Positions 12,023-24,125 of a stretch of 64,000 nt of DNA are shown here, piece after piece (the first letter of the stretch is position 1; every line of letters begins with the position of its first letter). Where the stretch lies: the NCBI RefSeq assembly GCF_964656455.1, contig NC_135714.1, positions 121,401,631 through 121,465,630 on the forward strand, written 5' to 3'. The notes under the pieces are model-generated. The model ran no database searches. It saw nothing but the letters and a program-made list of their open reading frames with translations, and was not told the origin of the DNA. The DNA is from Halichoerus grypus (taxonomy: Eukaryota > Chordata > Mammalia > Carnivora > Phocidae). Made by a program: the position numbers and the translations under genes.

Positions 12023-12286
12023 ACTTACATAACCTTGGGGAAAAAATCAGCATGCAGTAGAATTCAGTACCTTTGCATTAATTCTTGGCCATTAAGATAT
12101 CTAGTCTTTTCCCACATTTTCTCCTTTACATCTTCAAAAAGAAGAAGTCTTTCTGAAAAGTGCTATGTCAAAAATCCTCTAGTTTAAGAGTTGTACCCTA
12201 GTTCTGTAACATCAAAATTTTGCTTTTGTTTATACTACTTGATATTTGTCATCACAAAGAAGAAATTCCTTTATATATCTTGTTAT

Positions 12287-12725
12287 TATGGGTTGATTTA
12301 TGCTCCCCAAGAAAGATATCCTAGAATATGACCTTATTTGGAAATATGGTCTTTACAGATGTAATCAAGTTCAAATCGGGCCAGTAGGACAGGTCCTAAT
12401 TCAATATGGTGGTGTCCTTAAGGGGGAAATTTGAACACAGAGACAGACACAGAGGAGATGATGTAAAGATGCACGGGGGAATACTGTGAAGATGGAGGAT
12501 TGGTACGATGCATCAACAAACCAAAGAAAACTAAAGATCGCCAGCAAACTATCGGAAGCCAGGTGGAGGTGAGGAAGAATTCCCCTATAGGTTTCAGAGG
12601 GAGCACTCCTCTGCTGACACCTTGATTTCAGACTTCTGGCCTCCAGATTGTGAGACAATACATTTTTGTTGTTTAAGCCATCCAGTTTGTGGTAATGTCA
12701 CAGCAGCTTTAGGAAACTGATAGAT
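12287..12725 (+). mobile_element. Ancient MaLR-type LTR (MLT1/MST-like), plus
   Basis: Contains ATGACCTTATTTGGAAATAT, CTTTACAGATGTAATCAAGT, GGTGGTGTCCTTAAG, TTTCAGAGGGAGCACTCCTC, GACACCTTGATTTCAGACTT, CTGGCCTCCAGATTGTGAGA and TTGTTGTTTAAGCCATCCAG in order. This is the familiar body of ERVL-MaLR LTRs. The exact subfamily is not assigned. The open frames here have no coding meaning. Confidence 0.75.
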
Positions 12726-13359
12726 ATCCTAAACCAAACTAATTAGGAGAAACTATGTTTGCTTTTCTAAATTTCTTTCATTGCCAGTTTCTCTCTTTCG
12801 AACTGGAGAAATAGAAACTAAACACATTGTATTCATCCTGGCTCACTCTAGTCTATTTTTCAGATAGCATCTTGGAAAGAATAGCACAAATGCTTCTGTT
12901 TTTGTTTTGTTTTCAAGAAATAAGTATAATAAGAGGTCACTTAGAAAGTAATTTTTCTTTGTTTGGTGGAAGTATTTTAGGATAATTGCCAAATACTTGA
13001 ATGCATATTTAAGTATATATTCATATCAATTTGGCCCCAACAAGCCATCTGGTTTGATGATATGCTATCCATCCATGGCTGTACTGAAGTTAGCCTTCTC
13101 TCATTTCTTCAGTCTATCAGTCATTAAGTACTTGCATATGATAATTTTTCCAAAATGCATTTCTAAATCATCTTTTCTCTAAATTTGGGTACTTCTTGGT
13201 TCAAGATTTCATTGTCCCTTAATAGGTTCTTAACTGATCACTTCTCTCCTTTTAACAGCCCTGACGAAATTGAAAGATCCATTTTGTTCCAGTGATGGCA
13301 AATGCTACCTGTATCGTAATGGCTATTATTGTTCATTCTAGGTGTTTTACATATTCTAA

Positions 13360-13465
13360 TTCACTTAGTTGGGAGGACAACAACTTGCTTCGAAAGATTA
13401 AATAACAGAATTAAGGTCATATATAAAAAGTGATAAAGCTGAAATTCTGTTTCACTCCAAAATAT
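13360..13465 (-). mobile_element. Probable MIR fragment, minus
   Basis: AAGATTAAATAACAGAATTA and AAAGCTGAAATTCTG follow the inverted MIR core order; diverged. Confidence 0.4.
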
Positions 13466-14123
13466 ATAAACTTTTTATTCTATCATTAAAGTCATTTCAT
13501 ATTGGTCATTAGAAAAAAAATTATATTGATTGTCAGACAGATTTTAACTACTTTAGCTTCTTTATTATCTGTTGATACTTTGGTTTTGATGATTTTTAAA
13601 ACCATTAGATGTTATATTCAAACTACTGACAGATATTCAGTAATCAAGGAAGATCTCCTAAATGCTTTGGGACAATCCATCTCATTTCTATTTCAGTTCT
13701 TTCATTGACATAATTTTTGGTGAAAAGGATCCAAGTTAAAATTTCAGATAGTTGATAAGGGTTACTAAAGGTATTAAAATTATACATCAGAATGACATAA
13801 CTACACTTAAACTTGCACATTAGCTGGTTGTATATACAAAATTGTATGCACAAACTCAGAAAAATGGTTAATTTTTCTGGTTGTAAAACTTCAGATGATT
13901 CTAAAGCAGAACACAGATTTTAACTTTTTAAAACCTAGAACCTCTATATTGTGACAATGGCTACAAAATAGGGTGTTAGCCTGAGTCTTTAGATGTATCT
14001 GTGTATGTTTGCATATCCATACACTTATGGAGGACTGGGTGATCTAAAGTAACTTTTGGCTCCCTAGGAAGATGGGTACTAGTAGGATGACCATAGCATT
14101 TATCATTAAACGGAGAGACTTTT

Positions 14124-14338
14124 ATGGGCGCCTGGGTGGCTCAGTCGTTAAGCGTCTGCCTTCGGCTCAGGTCATGATCCCAGGGTCCTGGGATCGAATC
14201 CCACATCGGGCTCCCTGTTCGGCGGGAAGCCTGCTTCTCCCTCTCCCACTCCCCCGCTTGTGTTCCTGCTCTCGCTATCTCTCTCTCTGTCAAATAAATA
14301 AATAAAATCTTTAAAAAAAAATAAAAAAATAAAAAAAT
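14124..14338 (+). mobile_element. Can-SINE, plus, GTCGTTAAGCGTCTGCC subfamily
   Basis: Full-length copy with head GGGCGCCTGGGTGGCTCAG and a second-subfamily body (GGGAAGCCTGCTTCTCCC). Perfect duplication AAACGGAGAGACTTTT at 14108-14123 and 14339-14354. It is antisense to INPP4B, about 800 nt past the weak donor of exon D. Confidence 0.97.
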
Positions 14339-14691
14339 AAACGGAGAGACTTTTGAGAGGAAAGAGAGGTGAAGAGCTTTGTTAACAACGATGCGGGACA
14401 AAAAGCATAATATGGGACTTTGGCTGTATGTGAATAGAGGCAGATAATCACCCTACTTATGCACAAAATTTGATGTAGCAATAAGTTAAAGGAAAAGGGA
14501 GATGAGAAGAACATTTTAAAAATATACTTTACTAAGAAATAGCAGGGAATTATGTAGAGAGACAAGGAATACAATATGATATTCACTGATATTCACTATA
14601 AACCTTACTGAAGTATGTTTATAAAAAATCTATACACTTTTCCTTGAAAAATGTTTCTCACGTCTAAGTACAGTAAGATACTCTACCACCT

Positions 14692-14758
14692 TTTTTCTGA
14701 TAAATTCCCTTCTCATAGAGAAGGGGGTGACTTGATAGTCACCACTAAGTCAGAAAAA
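14692..14758. other. Predicted three-way-junction fold in the D-E intron
   Basis: Outer arms TTTTTCTGA (14692-14700) and TCAGAAAAA (14750-14758) enclose two abutting perfect hairpins: an 8-bp stem CCCTTCTC/GAGAAGGG with loop ATA (14707-14725) and a 7-bp stem GGTGACT/AGTCACC with loop TGAT (14726-14743). No function is known to me. Confidence 0.6.
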
Positions 14759-15143
14759 TGGCCTATGAGTCCATCTTTGGGTTTTGATTTTTCAAGATAA
14801 GCACAAAATGAACAAGTCTTGGTTTTCTCTTTTTTTTTTTTTTAATTCAAACACTAGCACGGTTATCAGCCATCAATGATACTACTTAAGGAAGTTAACA
14901 CTTACTGTGCATATTCACCTGTAACTCTATTCAGGTGCCACATTTTTAAAGTATTGTTCAGACACACAGCAACAAAAATACTATAGCCCCTTTTGTAGTA
15001 TTCAGGGTCATGATCAACTTTAATTGTTTCATCTTGATCTTTACCTAATTCTAAAATTTTAAATTCTGCCAATAGTCAAGCTTTTTAAAAAAGTACACAC
15101 TAACATAATTTGCCCACTTAAAAAAGAATATTATATACACTAC

Positions 15144-15248
15144 CTTTCAAGTGAGGGCTGTGTACATGCATTCTTTGCAGATGTAGATTTACCGGAACAA
15201 ATTCTAATGTTTTCTCTCCTTTGCTGCTGCTTGATTTGAAAGAGGACC
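15144..15248 (-). CDS. INPP4B: INPP4B exon D (105 nt)
   Basis: The acceptor CTGCCTAG precedes 105 open nt. The first part is serine and lysine rich ([12 protein letters not shown]) and looks like a flexible, possibly phosphorylated loop; the second part contains [16 protein letters not shown], a block shared by INPP4 proteins. Two bases complete glycine from exon C and one base (G) leads into exon E as aspartate. The donor AAAG|gtagtg departs from the gtaagt consensus at intron positions +4 to +6, so it is the weakest 5' splice site of the five and a candidate for inefficient or regulated use. Confidence 0.87.
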
Positions 15249-15632
15249 CTAGGCAGGAAAAGAATTGAACATTAATAGTAAATGAATAATAAATGTGTGT
15301 GTGCATGTATATTGAAAAGTGTGTTTGACACGGAAAAATGTTACAAGGATTTCAGAAAGAAAAAATATATCCTGTATAAAGCTGCTTTTCTTTACAGAAA
15401 TTCAATTTAAAAAATTCTTAGTTGTTCTTATAATAATCCCATGAGGTAAAATAGTGCAATTTGTTTCTTCATGGTCTATCATGCCAAGATGGTAGAATGA
15501 GATATAAAAAGTTTATAAAAAATTTTTTTGGCTCTTCTATATCCATAACAACAATGTGTATTATTGTTTTCACCTAACATACCTGAAATACAATTTAGTT
15601 TGAATATGTAAAAAAAGTTATTGCTTTCATAC

Positions 15633-15763
15633 CTGTTTCCTTGCTAAGTTCTGTCAGAATATCTTGGTACATATTCACCATTTGATCACAGTGAGTAAGG
15701 ACATTTTTCCGTAGATTGTCCCAGTGTGGAGACAGCTCACCAAGTTCTTTCAGCTCCTGGTTT
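15633..15763 (-). CDS. INPP4B: INPP4B exon C (131 nt)
   Basis: The acceptor CTTTTAACAG is followed by 131 open nt and the donor ACAG|gtatga. The peptide includes [16 protein letters not shown] and a helical stretch ending ILTELSKET. Phase in is one base (completing AGA, arginine) and phase out is one base (G, completing GGG, glycine). This continues directly from exon B, giving ...[14 protein letters not shown]... across a 27.3 kb intron, which is good evidence that no obligatory exon was missed between them. The next exon follows after a short 384-nt intron. Confidence 0.9.
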
Positions 15764-16621
15764 CTGTTAAAAGTAGAAAAGAGGAGAAAATAATTATTTT
15801 GATCTTAAGTCCACAGACAAGGAACACCTAATAAACATTGCCAAACTAATAAGAAATTGATTCACCATCCATTTCAGGAAAGCTCTATGCACTTATTAGA
15901 AAAAAAATTATTCTCCTACATCAGGCATAACAATATCTTTCAGGATATGTCTCCTGGGGCAAGAGAAACAAAAGCAAAAATAAACTATTGGGACTACATC
16001 AAAATAAAAAGCTTCTGCACAACAAAGGAAACAACCAACAAAACTGAAAGGCAACCTGTGGAATGGGAGAAGATATTTGCAAATGATATATCCAATTAAG
16101 GGTTGGTATCCTAAATATATAAAGAATTTATACAACTCAACACCAAAAAAACAAATAATCCAACTAAAAAATGGGCAGAAGACATGTAGAGACCTATCTC
16201 CAAAGAGGACATACAAATGGCTAACATGTGAAAAGATGCTCAACATCACTCATCATCAGGGAAATGTAAATCAAACCACAATGAGATATCACCTCACACC
16301 TGTCAGGATGACTAAAATAAAAAAGACAAGAAACAACAAGTGTTGGTGAGCATGTGGAGAAAAAGGAGCCCTCTTACACTGTTGGTGGAAATGCAAAATG
16401 GTACAGCTACTATGGAAGACAGTACAGAGTTTCCTCAAAAAGTTAAAACAGCACTACCCTATAATCCAATAATTGCACTACTGGGTATTTATCCAAAGAA
16501 TGCAAAAAATACTAATTCAAAGGATATTTGCCCCCCTATGTTTACTGTAGTGTTATTTACAATAGCCAAATTATAGAAGCAGCCAAATGTCCATCAATAG
16601 ATGAATGGCTAAAGAAGTGGT

Positions 16622-16830
16622 TTAGGGAGCCTGGGTGGCTCAGTCAGTTAGACGTCTGCCTTCTGCTCAGATCATGATCCTGGGGTCCTGGGATTGAGCC
16701 CCACATCGGGCTCCCTGCTCAGTGGGGAGTCTGCTTCTCCTCTCCCTCTGCATGCTGTTCCCCCCTGCTTGTGGTCTCTCTTTCTCTCTCTTACTCTCTC
16801 TCAAATAAATAAATAAAATCTTTAAAAAAA
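16622..16830 (+). mobile_element. Can-SINE, plus, inside an L1
   Basis: Head GGGAGCCTGGGTGGCTCAG, CT-rich part, AAATAAATAAAATCTTT tail. Target duplication AAAGAAGTGGT at 16611-16621 and 16831-16841. It therefore postdates the L1 fragment at 15856. Confidence 0.95.
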
Positions 16831-16841
16831 AAAGAAGTGGT

Positions 16842-16932
16842 ATATATACACACACATATATATACATATATACATATATATACATATACACACATATATA
16901 TACACATATATATACATATACATATATATATA
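16842..16932. repeat. (TA)/(CA) compound microsatellite
   Basis: Interrupted TATATACACA/CATATA units between the Can-SINE and the rest of the L1 fragment. Confidence 0.93.
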
Positions 16933-17381
16933 ATGGAATATTATTCAATCATAAAAATAATGAAATGTTGCCATTTCCAACAACATGAATGGATCTACAG
17001 AGTATAATGCTAAATGAAATAAACCAGTCAGAGAAAGACAAATACCATATGATTTCACTCATATGTGGAATTTAAGAAACAAAACAAAAAAAGAGACAAA
17101 CCAATATACAGACTCTTAACTATGGAGAACAAACAGATGGTTACCAAAGGGGAGGTATGTGGAAGGAGGGATGGGTGAAATAGGTGAAGGGGACTAAGAG
17201 TACATTTACCTTGATGAGCACTGAGTAACATATGGAATTGCTGAACTACTATATTGTACACCTAAAATTAATATAACACTGTATGTCAACTACACTGGAA
17301 TTAAAATAAAAAAATAATTTTAACACAGAGGAAGATATGAATAGCTTAGGTCACACAAACATTAAAGTTCCGTATGTCGAA

Positions 17382-19741
17382 ATACAGCATCCTTTCCTGA
17401 TTAAAACTCTTCAGAGTATAGGGATAGAGGGAACATTCCTCAAGTTCATAAAATCCATCTATGAAAAACCCACAACGAATATCATCCTCAATGGGGAAAA
17501 GCTGAGAGCCTTTCCCTTAAGATCAGGAACACGTCAAGGATGCCCACTCTCGCCAATATTGTTCAACACAGTACTAGGAGTCCTAGCAACAGCAATCAGA
17601 CAACAAAAAGAAATAAAAGGTATTCAAATTGGCAAAGAAGAAGTCAAACTCTCTCTTTTTGCAGACGACATGATACTTTATGTGGAGAACCCAAAAGACT
17701 CCACCCCCAAATTACTAGAACTCATACAGCAATTCAGTAATGTGGCAGGAATGCACAGAAATCAGTTGCTTTCTTATACACTAACAATGCAACTGTAGAA
17801 AGAGAAATTAGAGAAACGATTCCATTTATAATAGCACCAAAAACCATAAGATACCTCGGAATAAACCTAACCAAAGAGGTAAAGGAACTCTACTCTTGGA
17901 ACTACAGAACACTCATGAAAGAAATTGAAGAAGACACAAAAAGATGGAAAAACATTCCATGCCCACGGATCGGAAGAATAAACATCGTTAAAATGTCTAT
18001 GCAATCTATACCTTCAATGCCATCCCGATCAAAATTCCAATGACATTTTTCAAAGTGCTGGAACAAACAATCCTATATTTGTATGGAATCAGAAAAGACC
18101 CTGAATCACCAAGGAAATGTTGAGAAAGAAAAACAAAGCTGGGGGCATCACGTTGCCCGATGTCAAGCTATATCACAAAGCAGTGATCACCAAGACAGCA
18201 TGGTACTGGCACAAAAACTGACATATAGACCAATGGAACAGAATAGAGAACCCAGAAATGGACCCTCAACTCTATGGTCAAATAATCTTTGACAAAGCAG
18301 GAAAAAATATGCAATGGAAAAAAGACAGTATCTTCAACAAATGGTGCTGGGAAAATTGGACAGCCACATGCAAAAGAATGAAACTCGACCATTCTCTAAC
18401 ACCATTCACAAAGATAAACTCAAAGTGGATGAAAGACCTCAATGTGAGACAGGAATCCATCAAAATCCTAGAGGAGAACATAGGCAGTAACCTCTTTGAC
18501 ATCAGCCACAGCAACTTCTTTCAAGATATATCTCCAAAGGCTAGAGAAACAAAAGCAAAAATGAACTTTTGGGACTTTATCAAGATAAAAACTTCTGCAC
18601 AGCAAAGGAAACAGTCAACAAAACAAAGAGGCAACCCACAGAATGGGAGAAGATATTTGCAAATGACACTACAGATAAAGGGCTGGTATCCAAGATCTAT
18701 AAAGAACTTCTCAAACTCAACACCCAAAAAGCCAAATAATCAAGTAAAAAAATGGGCAGAAGACATGAGTAGACACTTCTCCAAAGAAGACATATAAATG
18801 GCTAACAGACACATGAAAAAATGTTCATCATCATTAGCCATCAGGGAAATTCAAATCAAAACCACATTGAGATACCACCTTACACCAGTTAGAATGGTAA
18901 AAATTGACAAGGCAAGAAACAACAAATGTTGGAGAGGTTATGGAGAAAGGGGAACCCTCTTACACTGTTGGTGGGAATGCAAGTTGGTACAGCCACTTTG
19001 GAAAATAGTGTGGAGGTTCCTCAAAAAATTAAAAATAGAGCTACCCTATGACTCAGCAATTGTACTACTAGGTATTTACCCCAAAGACACAGATGTAGTG
19101 AAAAGAAGGGCCATATGTACCCCAATGTTCATAGTAGCAATGTCTGCAATAGCCAAACTGTGGAAAGAGCTGAGATGCCCTTCAATAGATGAATGGATAA
19201 AGAAGATGTGGTCCATATATACAATGGAATATTACTCAGCCATCAGAAAGGATGAATACCCAACTTTTACATCAACATGGATGGGACTGGAAGAGATTAT
19301 GCTAAGTGAAATAAGTCAAGCAGAGAAAGTCAATTATCATATGGTTTCACTTATTTGTGGAACATAAGGAATAGCATGGAGGACATTAGGAGAAGGAAGG
19401 GAAAAATGAAGGGGGGGAAATCGGAAGGGGAGATGAGCCATGAGAGACTATGGACTCTGAGAAACAAACTGAGGGTTCTAGAGGGGAGGGGGTGGGGGGA
19501 TGGGTTAGCCTGGTGATGGGTATTGAGGAGGGCACGTTCTGCATGGAGCACTGGGTGTTATGCACAAACAATGAATCATGGAACACTATATCTAAAACTA
19601 ATGATGTAATGTATGGGGATTAACATAACAATAAAAAAAATTAAAAAAAAAAACTAATGATGTACTGTATGGTGACTAACATAACAAAATAAAATTTAAA
19701 AACAAACAAACAAAAAACACTGAAAGGACAACATGAAAAAA
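17382..19741 (+). mobile_element. 5'-truncated carnivore L1, 2.36 kb, with 18-bp target duplication
   Basis: Flanked by AAAGTTCCGTATGTCGAA (17364-17381) and AAAGTTCTGTATGTCAAA (19742-19759), an imperfect target duplication. The body starts inside the reverse transcriptase part of ORF2. The RT motif [16 protein letters not shown] is at about 17655-17700; a deletion after NVAGMHRNQ breaks the frame at 17798, and the C-terminal portion continues in other frames up to a stop at 19367. The 3' UTR has the G-rich GAGGGGAGGGGGTGGGGGGA block and a 3' end whose last about 45 bp occur twice (from 19597 and from 19651). It lies immediately downstream of another L1, in the D-C neighbourhood but beyond exon C in the 27.3 kb intron. 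Confidence 0.9.
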
Positions 19742-19838
19742 AAAGTTCTGTATGTCAAAGAGGTAAAAAAAATACAAGTTAAATAAATGTTTCACTGATA
19801 AAAACTTCACAAAGATGACAAAAACTTAACTATCCTTA

Positions 19839-19877
19839 ATATATATATATGTGTGTGTGTGTATATATATATATATG
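19839..19877. repeat. (TA)n(TG)n(TA)n microsatellite
   Basis: Symmetric TA-TG-TA run. Confidence 0.93.
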
Positions 19878-20060
19878 ACATTCAGTTATAAAAGAAACAC
19901 TAAAACCTCAATAGAAAAACAGCTAAATTCTAGGCTTCAGTCATCCAAAATAAAATAATGTGGAAAAAAAAATAATGTGGGAAGGGCTTTCTGACTATGT
20001 CTGAAGGAATCACAAGATATTCAAGTAACCCAGTTTATATATAATATAGCTGTAAAAATG

Positions 20061-20243
20061 TTTTTTTAAGATTTTATGTATTTGTCAGAGAGAGAGAGAG
20101 AGAGCACAAGCAGGGGGAGCAGCAGGCAGAGAAGTAGACTCTCTGCTGAACAGACAGCCCCATGCGGGACTCGATCCCAGCACCCTGGGATCATGACCCG
20201 AGCTGAAGGCAGATGCTTAACCGACTGAGCCACCCAGGCATCC
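20061..20243 (-). mobile_element. Can-SINE, minus
   Basis: Inverted tail TTTTTTTAAGATTTTATGTA, (GA)n, inverted head to CACCCAGGCATCC. Flanks carry the diverged duplication GCTGTAAAAATGTTTTTT / GCTATAAAATTTTTT. Confidence 0.93.
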
Positions 20244-22084
20244 TGCTATAAAATTTTTTAAAAGCCCATAAATGGTATAATCAGATATGATTTATTGGCC
20301 TCAGTTTCTCTCAAGAAGACAATTTAAGTAAATGCAGTATGCATATGTTTTGGCTTTTCTTTATCAAAAGGAAGAGCTAATCATGCCATTTAGGTTTTAA
20401 TTATTACCTTTTATCTAATTCTCATGCTTTATCCAAGTTAATTCAAATCATCAGAATGCCTTTTTAAATTATAATGATAAATGGTCTAATATGCTGCTTG
20501 GTTAGATCTCTTACTCATTTCTGTAACCTTTTACCAACAACATTTTCATGAGGCTAATTCAACTAGCAATAATGAAACTTCTTTGCTATTTTGGCTGTGA
20601 AACATGCTAAATACCAAGCTAATAAATTCAGAAGATGTAGAATCTTCAACATCCTGTTAAATGCAAGAATAATGGACGGTGTGCAAAAATGTGACTTGCT
20701 TTCAAATGTTTGTAGCTGCCTTTGTTTTGTTTCAATGGCGATGCAGTATGGTACTGCTGCTCTTTTATCTGAGGTCTTCACAATTTTTGTGAACATTAAT
20801 CTCATTCTTAACTTTTCCATAGATTAGGTTCCATCACACAACATTCATGGGAAAAGAAGTGATTAATTAATAGACAATAAGAATAAAATAAGTTCATGAC
20901 CCAAGTTGAGACAGGGGGGAGGCTGGAGAATGGGAGTCGAGTTCTCTGTGTGCACTCAAATGGCAGAGTATTCAAAGTCAGGACAAAACAACAACCACCA
21001 ACACAAATAAATCTAAAAGCTTGAGATATCTAAGTCTAGAAGAATCTGGACAATTATGTCAGATGTGAGATAGATAGCAAGTGTGATATATCAACTTAAT
21101 ATGTAGGGGGTCAGGCTTTACTTCCAATATACAGTTATAATGAAAATGTTAGTCAAGTATTCCTTTTTAATACTAATAGATGCACCATGGGTCTACAATT
21201 TATGTTGTCTCTGAATCCTTATCAGAAAGAATAATGAAAGGAGATGTGGCGAGGGAGGGTAGGAAGGGTGATAGTGAAGCCGCTGACCATGTTATAGGAT
21301 ACTGGGATGGGGTACATCTCCTTCCCTACAGAAGCCCGGCAAAGCGCTGTGAGAAAAGTTTAGTGTTCTTAGGGAGTGACTCAAAGTAAGCTGAAAGGTG
21401 TCCATAGTCTGCTGTTTAAAATTCATTACACTCCTCCAATATGTCAAAAATTATATACAGCAATATACAGATGAAACCTGGCATTCACTGCGCATTTGTT
21501 CTAAAAGATGGCACTGAACAGCTACACGTTCTGAGAGGGAAAAACAACCAACATAAAGTTTCTCTGCATTGAAAAAACCTCAAATACAGGGGACTATAGA
21601 ATAAAGGTATAATAAACCAGAGCAGAGTAATGAAAAAGTTAGAAAACAAAATGGGACATAGTAAGAGAATGGTTGTAAGTTTAAGAAAAATGAAAGACAT
21701 TAATTACATCAATGCATTAAAATAGATAAAGATAGCGGGTACGTGGGTGTACCCAAATCAGGAAACTTTTCATTTGAGAAGGCAAGGGTTGTTTATACTA
21801 TATTTTAATTTGTTACTCAGTGAGCAAAACTTTGACATTGAAGAACCTTGCTTTGTAGCTCAAGCCAGGTTCTCTGGAAAGCAAGCTGAGATCAAGCAGT
21901 CCCGGGTTAGCAAGCACGGGGGAGGTAAGAAGAGAAGTGTTGTAGGGGAAAGAGAAAGCAAACATCAAGTGGGAGGTTACTGATTTGGGCAGAACTTCAC
22001 AAGAAAACACGGCTGGTTACTTGGTCACGGGAAACAGCTCTAGATAAATTATATGGAACTAATGCACCTTGGAAAAATTTATTA
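20244..22084. other. Intron, no recognised feature
   Basis: Mixed-composition intron. Small open frames show no family resemblance. Confidence 0.5.
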
Positions 22085-23725
22085 GATGGAAGAAGAAACA
22101 TTTATACGCCAGTTCCTTCTACAGTAGTTCATTGGTAAAGAGTCATCCTATGGGACATTAACTCCTCTGCACTTCCAGTTGTCTCTTCAGGGAGGCTACT
22201 GGGGAAGCAATATCCCAGTGGAGACAGAACTGTCCTAGATCTGGTTAGAGGTGCCAGAACCACTCTGGATCTTTCCAGGGTAGATGCCATTGGGGGCATG
22301 TTAATACCTAGTCTTCACCCTGTGGGAGGCCGATAGAGCTGGTGGTGTTAGGACACAGGTGACAATGGTGGCAGTTATCTGGAGCCCTCCATTGAGCAAG
22401 TAGGAAAATGTGAGCAGAGGTTAAGGTTGAGCCAGTATAGAAAAGTATATCACCTGGGCCCAGGACAGGCAACCCCTTGCAGAACTTGCACTTCCATCAT
22501 TTCCTGATATCCACGTAGCATATAAAACAGCATCCTCCTATCTTCCCTAAGAGGGAGTTCAAGTATAATCCTTCAAAGTGATGGCCAGATGCAATTCCCC
22601 CAATTGAGGTCACGAACCATGCTACAATATCCAATATTCCCGTGATCCTAGGGGCCTGAGTTGATGTTCCTCACTCTCCTCTTCCACTCATTCTAGATTT
22701 TTCTCATATTCCACTGGCACGTCAGCTGGTCTAGGTTGCTGCCTTGTGAGGTGACCCAGACTTTGATCCCAAGTGATCAGGCCCTTGGTTTCCTTGCTCT
22801 TATGGAATCTTAGTTGATGTAATTTCCCACTCATCTCTGGGCATGGAGCACATTTTAGTACTAGACATATTTCTCTTTGCTCAGATTATGAAGTGGCAGC
22901 CCTACCTCCTCATGGTGACAAGTACAGCATCCCTTGCCATCTTTGCTACTCCACTGTAGTGAAAAATGTATGATAACCAGATCACGTGTGAACCAAATAT
23001 AGCTTCCAGTTGAGTAGGACTCTTTATGGGTTACGGACAGAACTACCCCTCCCCATATGCCTCAAGAATCAGGATTCTAACTGGCAAAGTCTAAGGTGGT
23101 AGGGAAAGGAAGCACAAATCCACTAGTGCGGCACTGTGACCGATTGTAAAAAGGGCTCACCCTTTTTCCCAGAGCTGTGTGTTCTACCTACGGTGGGCAC
23201 AACATCTTCTGTTGGCTGTTGGTTTAGCATACAAACTTCATCCTGGAGGTCAGTACTCCAATCCTGAGGTTCTGTCCCCCTAAAGTGGTGCCTTAGCTGA
23301 ACCTTTCATGATTAATATTATTCCACTATTGTATCAGGTTTGTGGCTTTTGGATGGTGGGGCATGTGGTAAATGCAAGTTCACTGTTGCACCTCCTTTGT
23401 TATAGCAAGTGTCCTTTGGTAGGAACAATGTTAGGTGGGGCACCGTATCATTAGACCCGGCATTCTGCAAGCTGTCAGATGTGGGTGAGGGCAGTGGCAC
23501 TGTGAGCAGGAACGGCAAGCACGTATTCAGACTTGGCTTCACCTACTTAGGGCAAATCGCTGTCCTCTCCAAGTTCAAAGGGATCCGACTTAATTGGCCT
23601 GCCACCAAATGGTTGATGGGTTTCCCCGGGGGCATGGCACACCCTCTTAGCATCCACTGTCAGTTATATATTAGTGGTTGGTTAAGCACTAGACAAAAAA
23701 GCCTTAATGACATATGTACCACAAA
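22085..23725. other. Possible ancient ERVL/MaLR internal sequence, strand unclear
   Basis: This 1.6 kb is less AT-rich than its surroundings and reads like degraded repeat, for instance GGCCTGCCACCAAATGGTTG followed by GGGTTTCCCCGGGGGCATGG, which I associate with inverted ERVL-type internal sequence. No continuous open frame with recognisable Gag or Pol motifs was found. Assignment is weak. Confidence 0.3.
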
Positions 23726-23999
23726 TACGGTTCAAAAAAGCACGAGTATTTTTGCGCACCGATGTTAACGGTGTTTTTGCATACGTATCTGTATGTTTGA
23801 TGTTACTGATTTCCCTACTATTTGTCGTTTTGCCAACATACGGTAGAGGTGGAACCACCACGGTGTCACTTCACACCTGTTCTTCCACTGTGATTATCCC
23901 AAATATCCTGTGAGATTAGCCAAGTTACAGGACACTGCAATTAATGTATCTTCTTTGATATAGTTTTTTAAAAAAAAAAACACTACAAACTCACAGAAT

Positions 24000-24125
24000 G
24001 TTGCAGTTGGAAGGAAGTTCAGAGAGTAATTTGAAACCTCTTGTTTCACAGATGGAAGCAGCTAAAGGAAACAGCTTGCTAGTCTCCGAGTCACTAGAAA
24101 ACCAAGTCTTTTAGACTAGAATCCC
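24000..24125. mobile_element. Probable ancient SINE (MIR-like) fragment
   Basis: TTGCAGTTGGAAGGAAGTTC and TTTCACAGATGGAAGCAGCT resemble the 'GAGCTGGAAGGGACC...TTTTACAGATGAGG' type of old mammalian SINE. Family not assigned. Confidence 0.4.

Larger units (their letters stand above)
9943..12286. other. Intron, mostly unique; 11100-11640 looks well preserved
   Basis: Apart from the two MIR fragments and two simple repeats listed, nothing is recognised. The block 11100-11640 lacks repeat signatures and is dense in TAAT/ATTA cores; it might be conserved noncoding sequence, which cannot be judged without alignment. Confidence 0.4.
12726..15143. other. Intron, no gene seen outside listed elements
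   Basis: Holds the MIR-like fragment, one Can-SINE and the three-way-junction motif listed separately. No further exon with in-phase splice sites seen. Confidence 0.5.
15856..17315 (+). mobile_element. Older L1 3' fragment, interrupted by a Can-SINE
   Basis: The sequence matches the C-terminal ORF2 part ([20 protein letters not shown] and KGWYPKYIKNLYNSTPKK as readable pieces) and an L1 3' UTR ending in GGAATTAAAATAAAAAAA. A Can-SINE splits it at 16622-16830, and a TA/CA microsatellite follows the SINE at 16842-16932. Multiple stops and indels show it is old. It starts less than 100 bp from exon C, on the upstream-intron side, so this exon's branch point and acceptor lie next to L1 sequence. 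Confidence 0.88.

Noticed and set aside
17540..17740. Second open frame overlapping the L1 RT frame
   Set aside because: It is an out-of-frame shadow of the ORF2 RT segment.
23409..23768. 119-codon open frame in unclassified sequence
   Set aside because: No recognisable domain and no splice context; it lies in what looks like degraded repeat.
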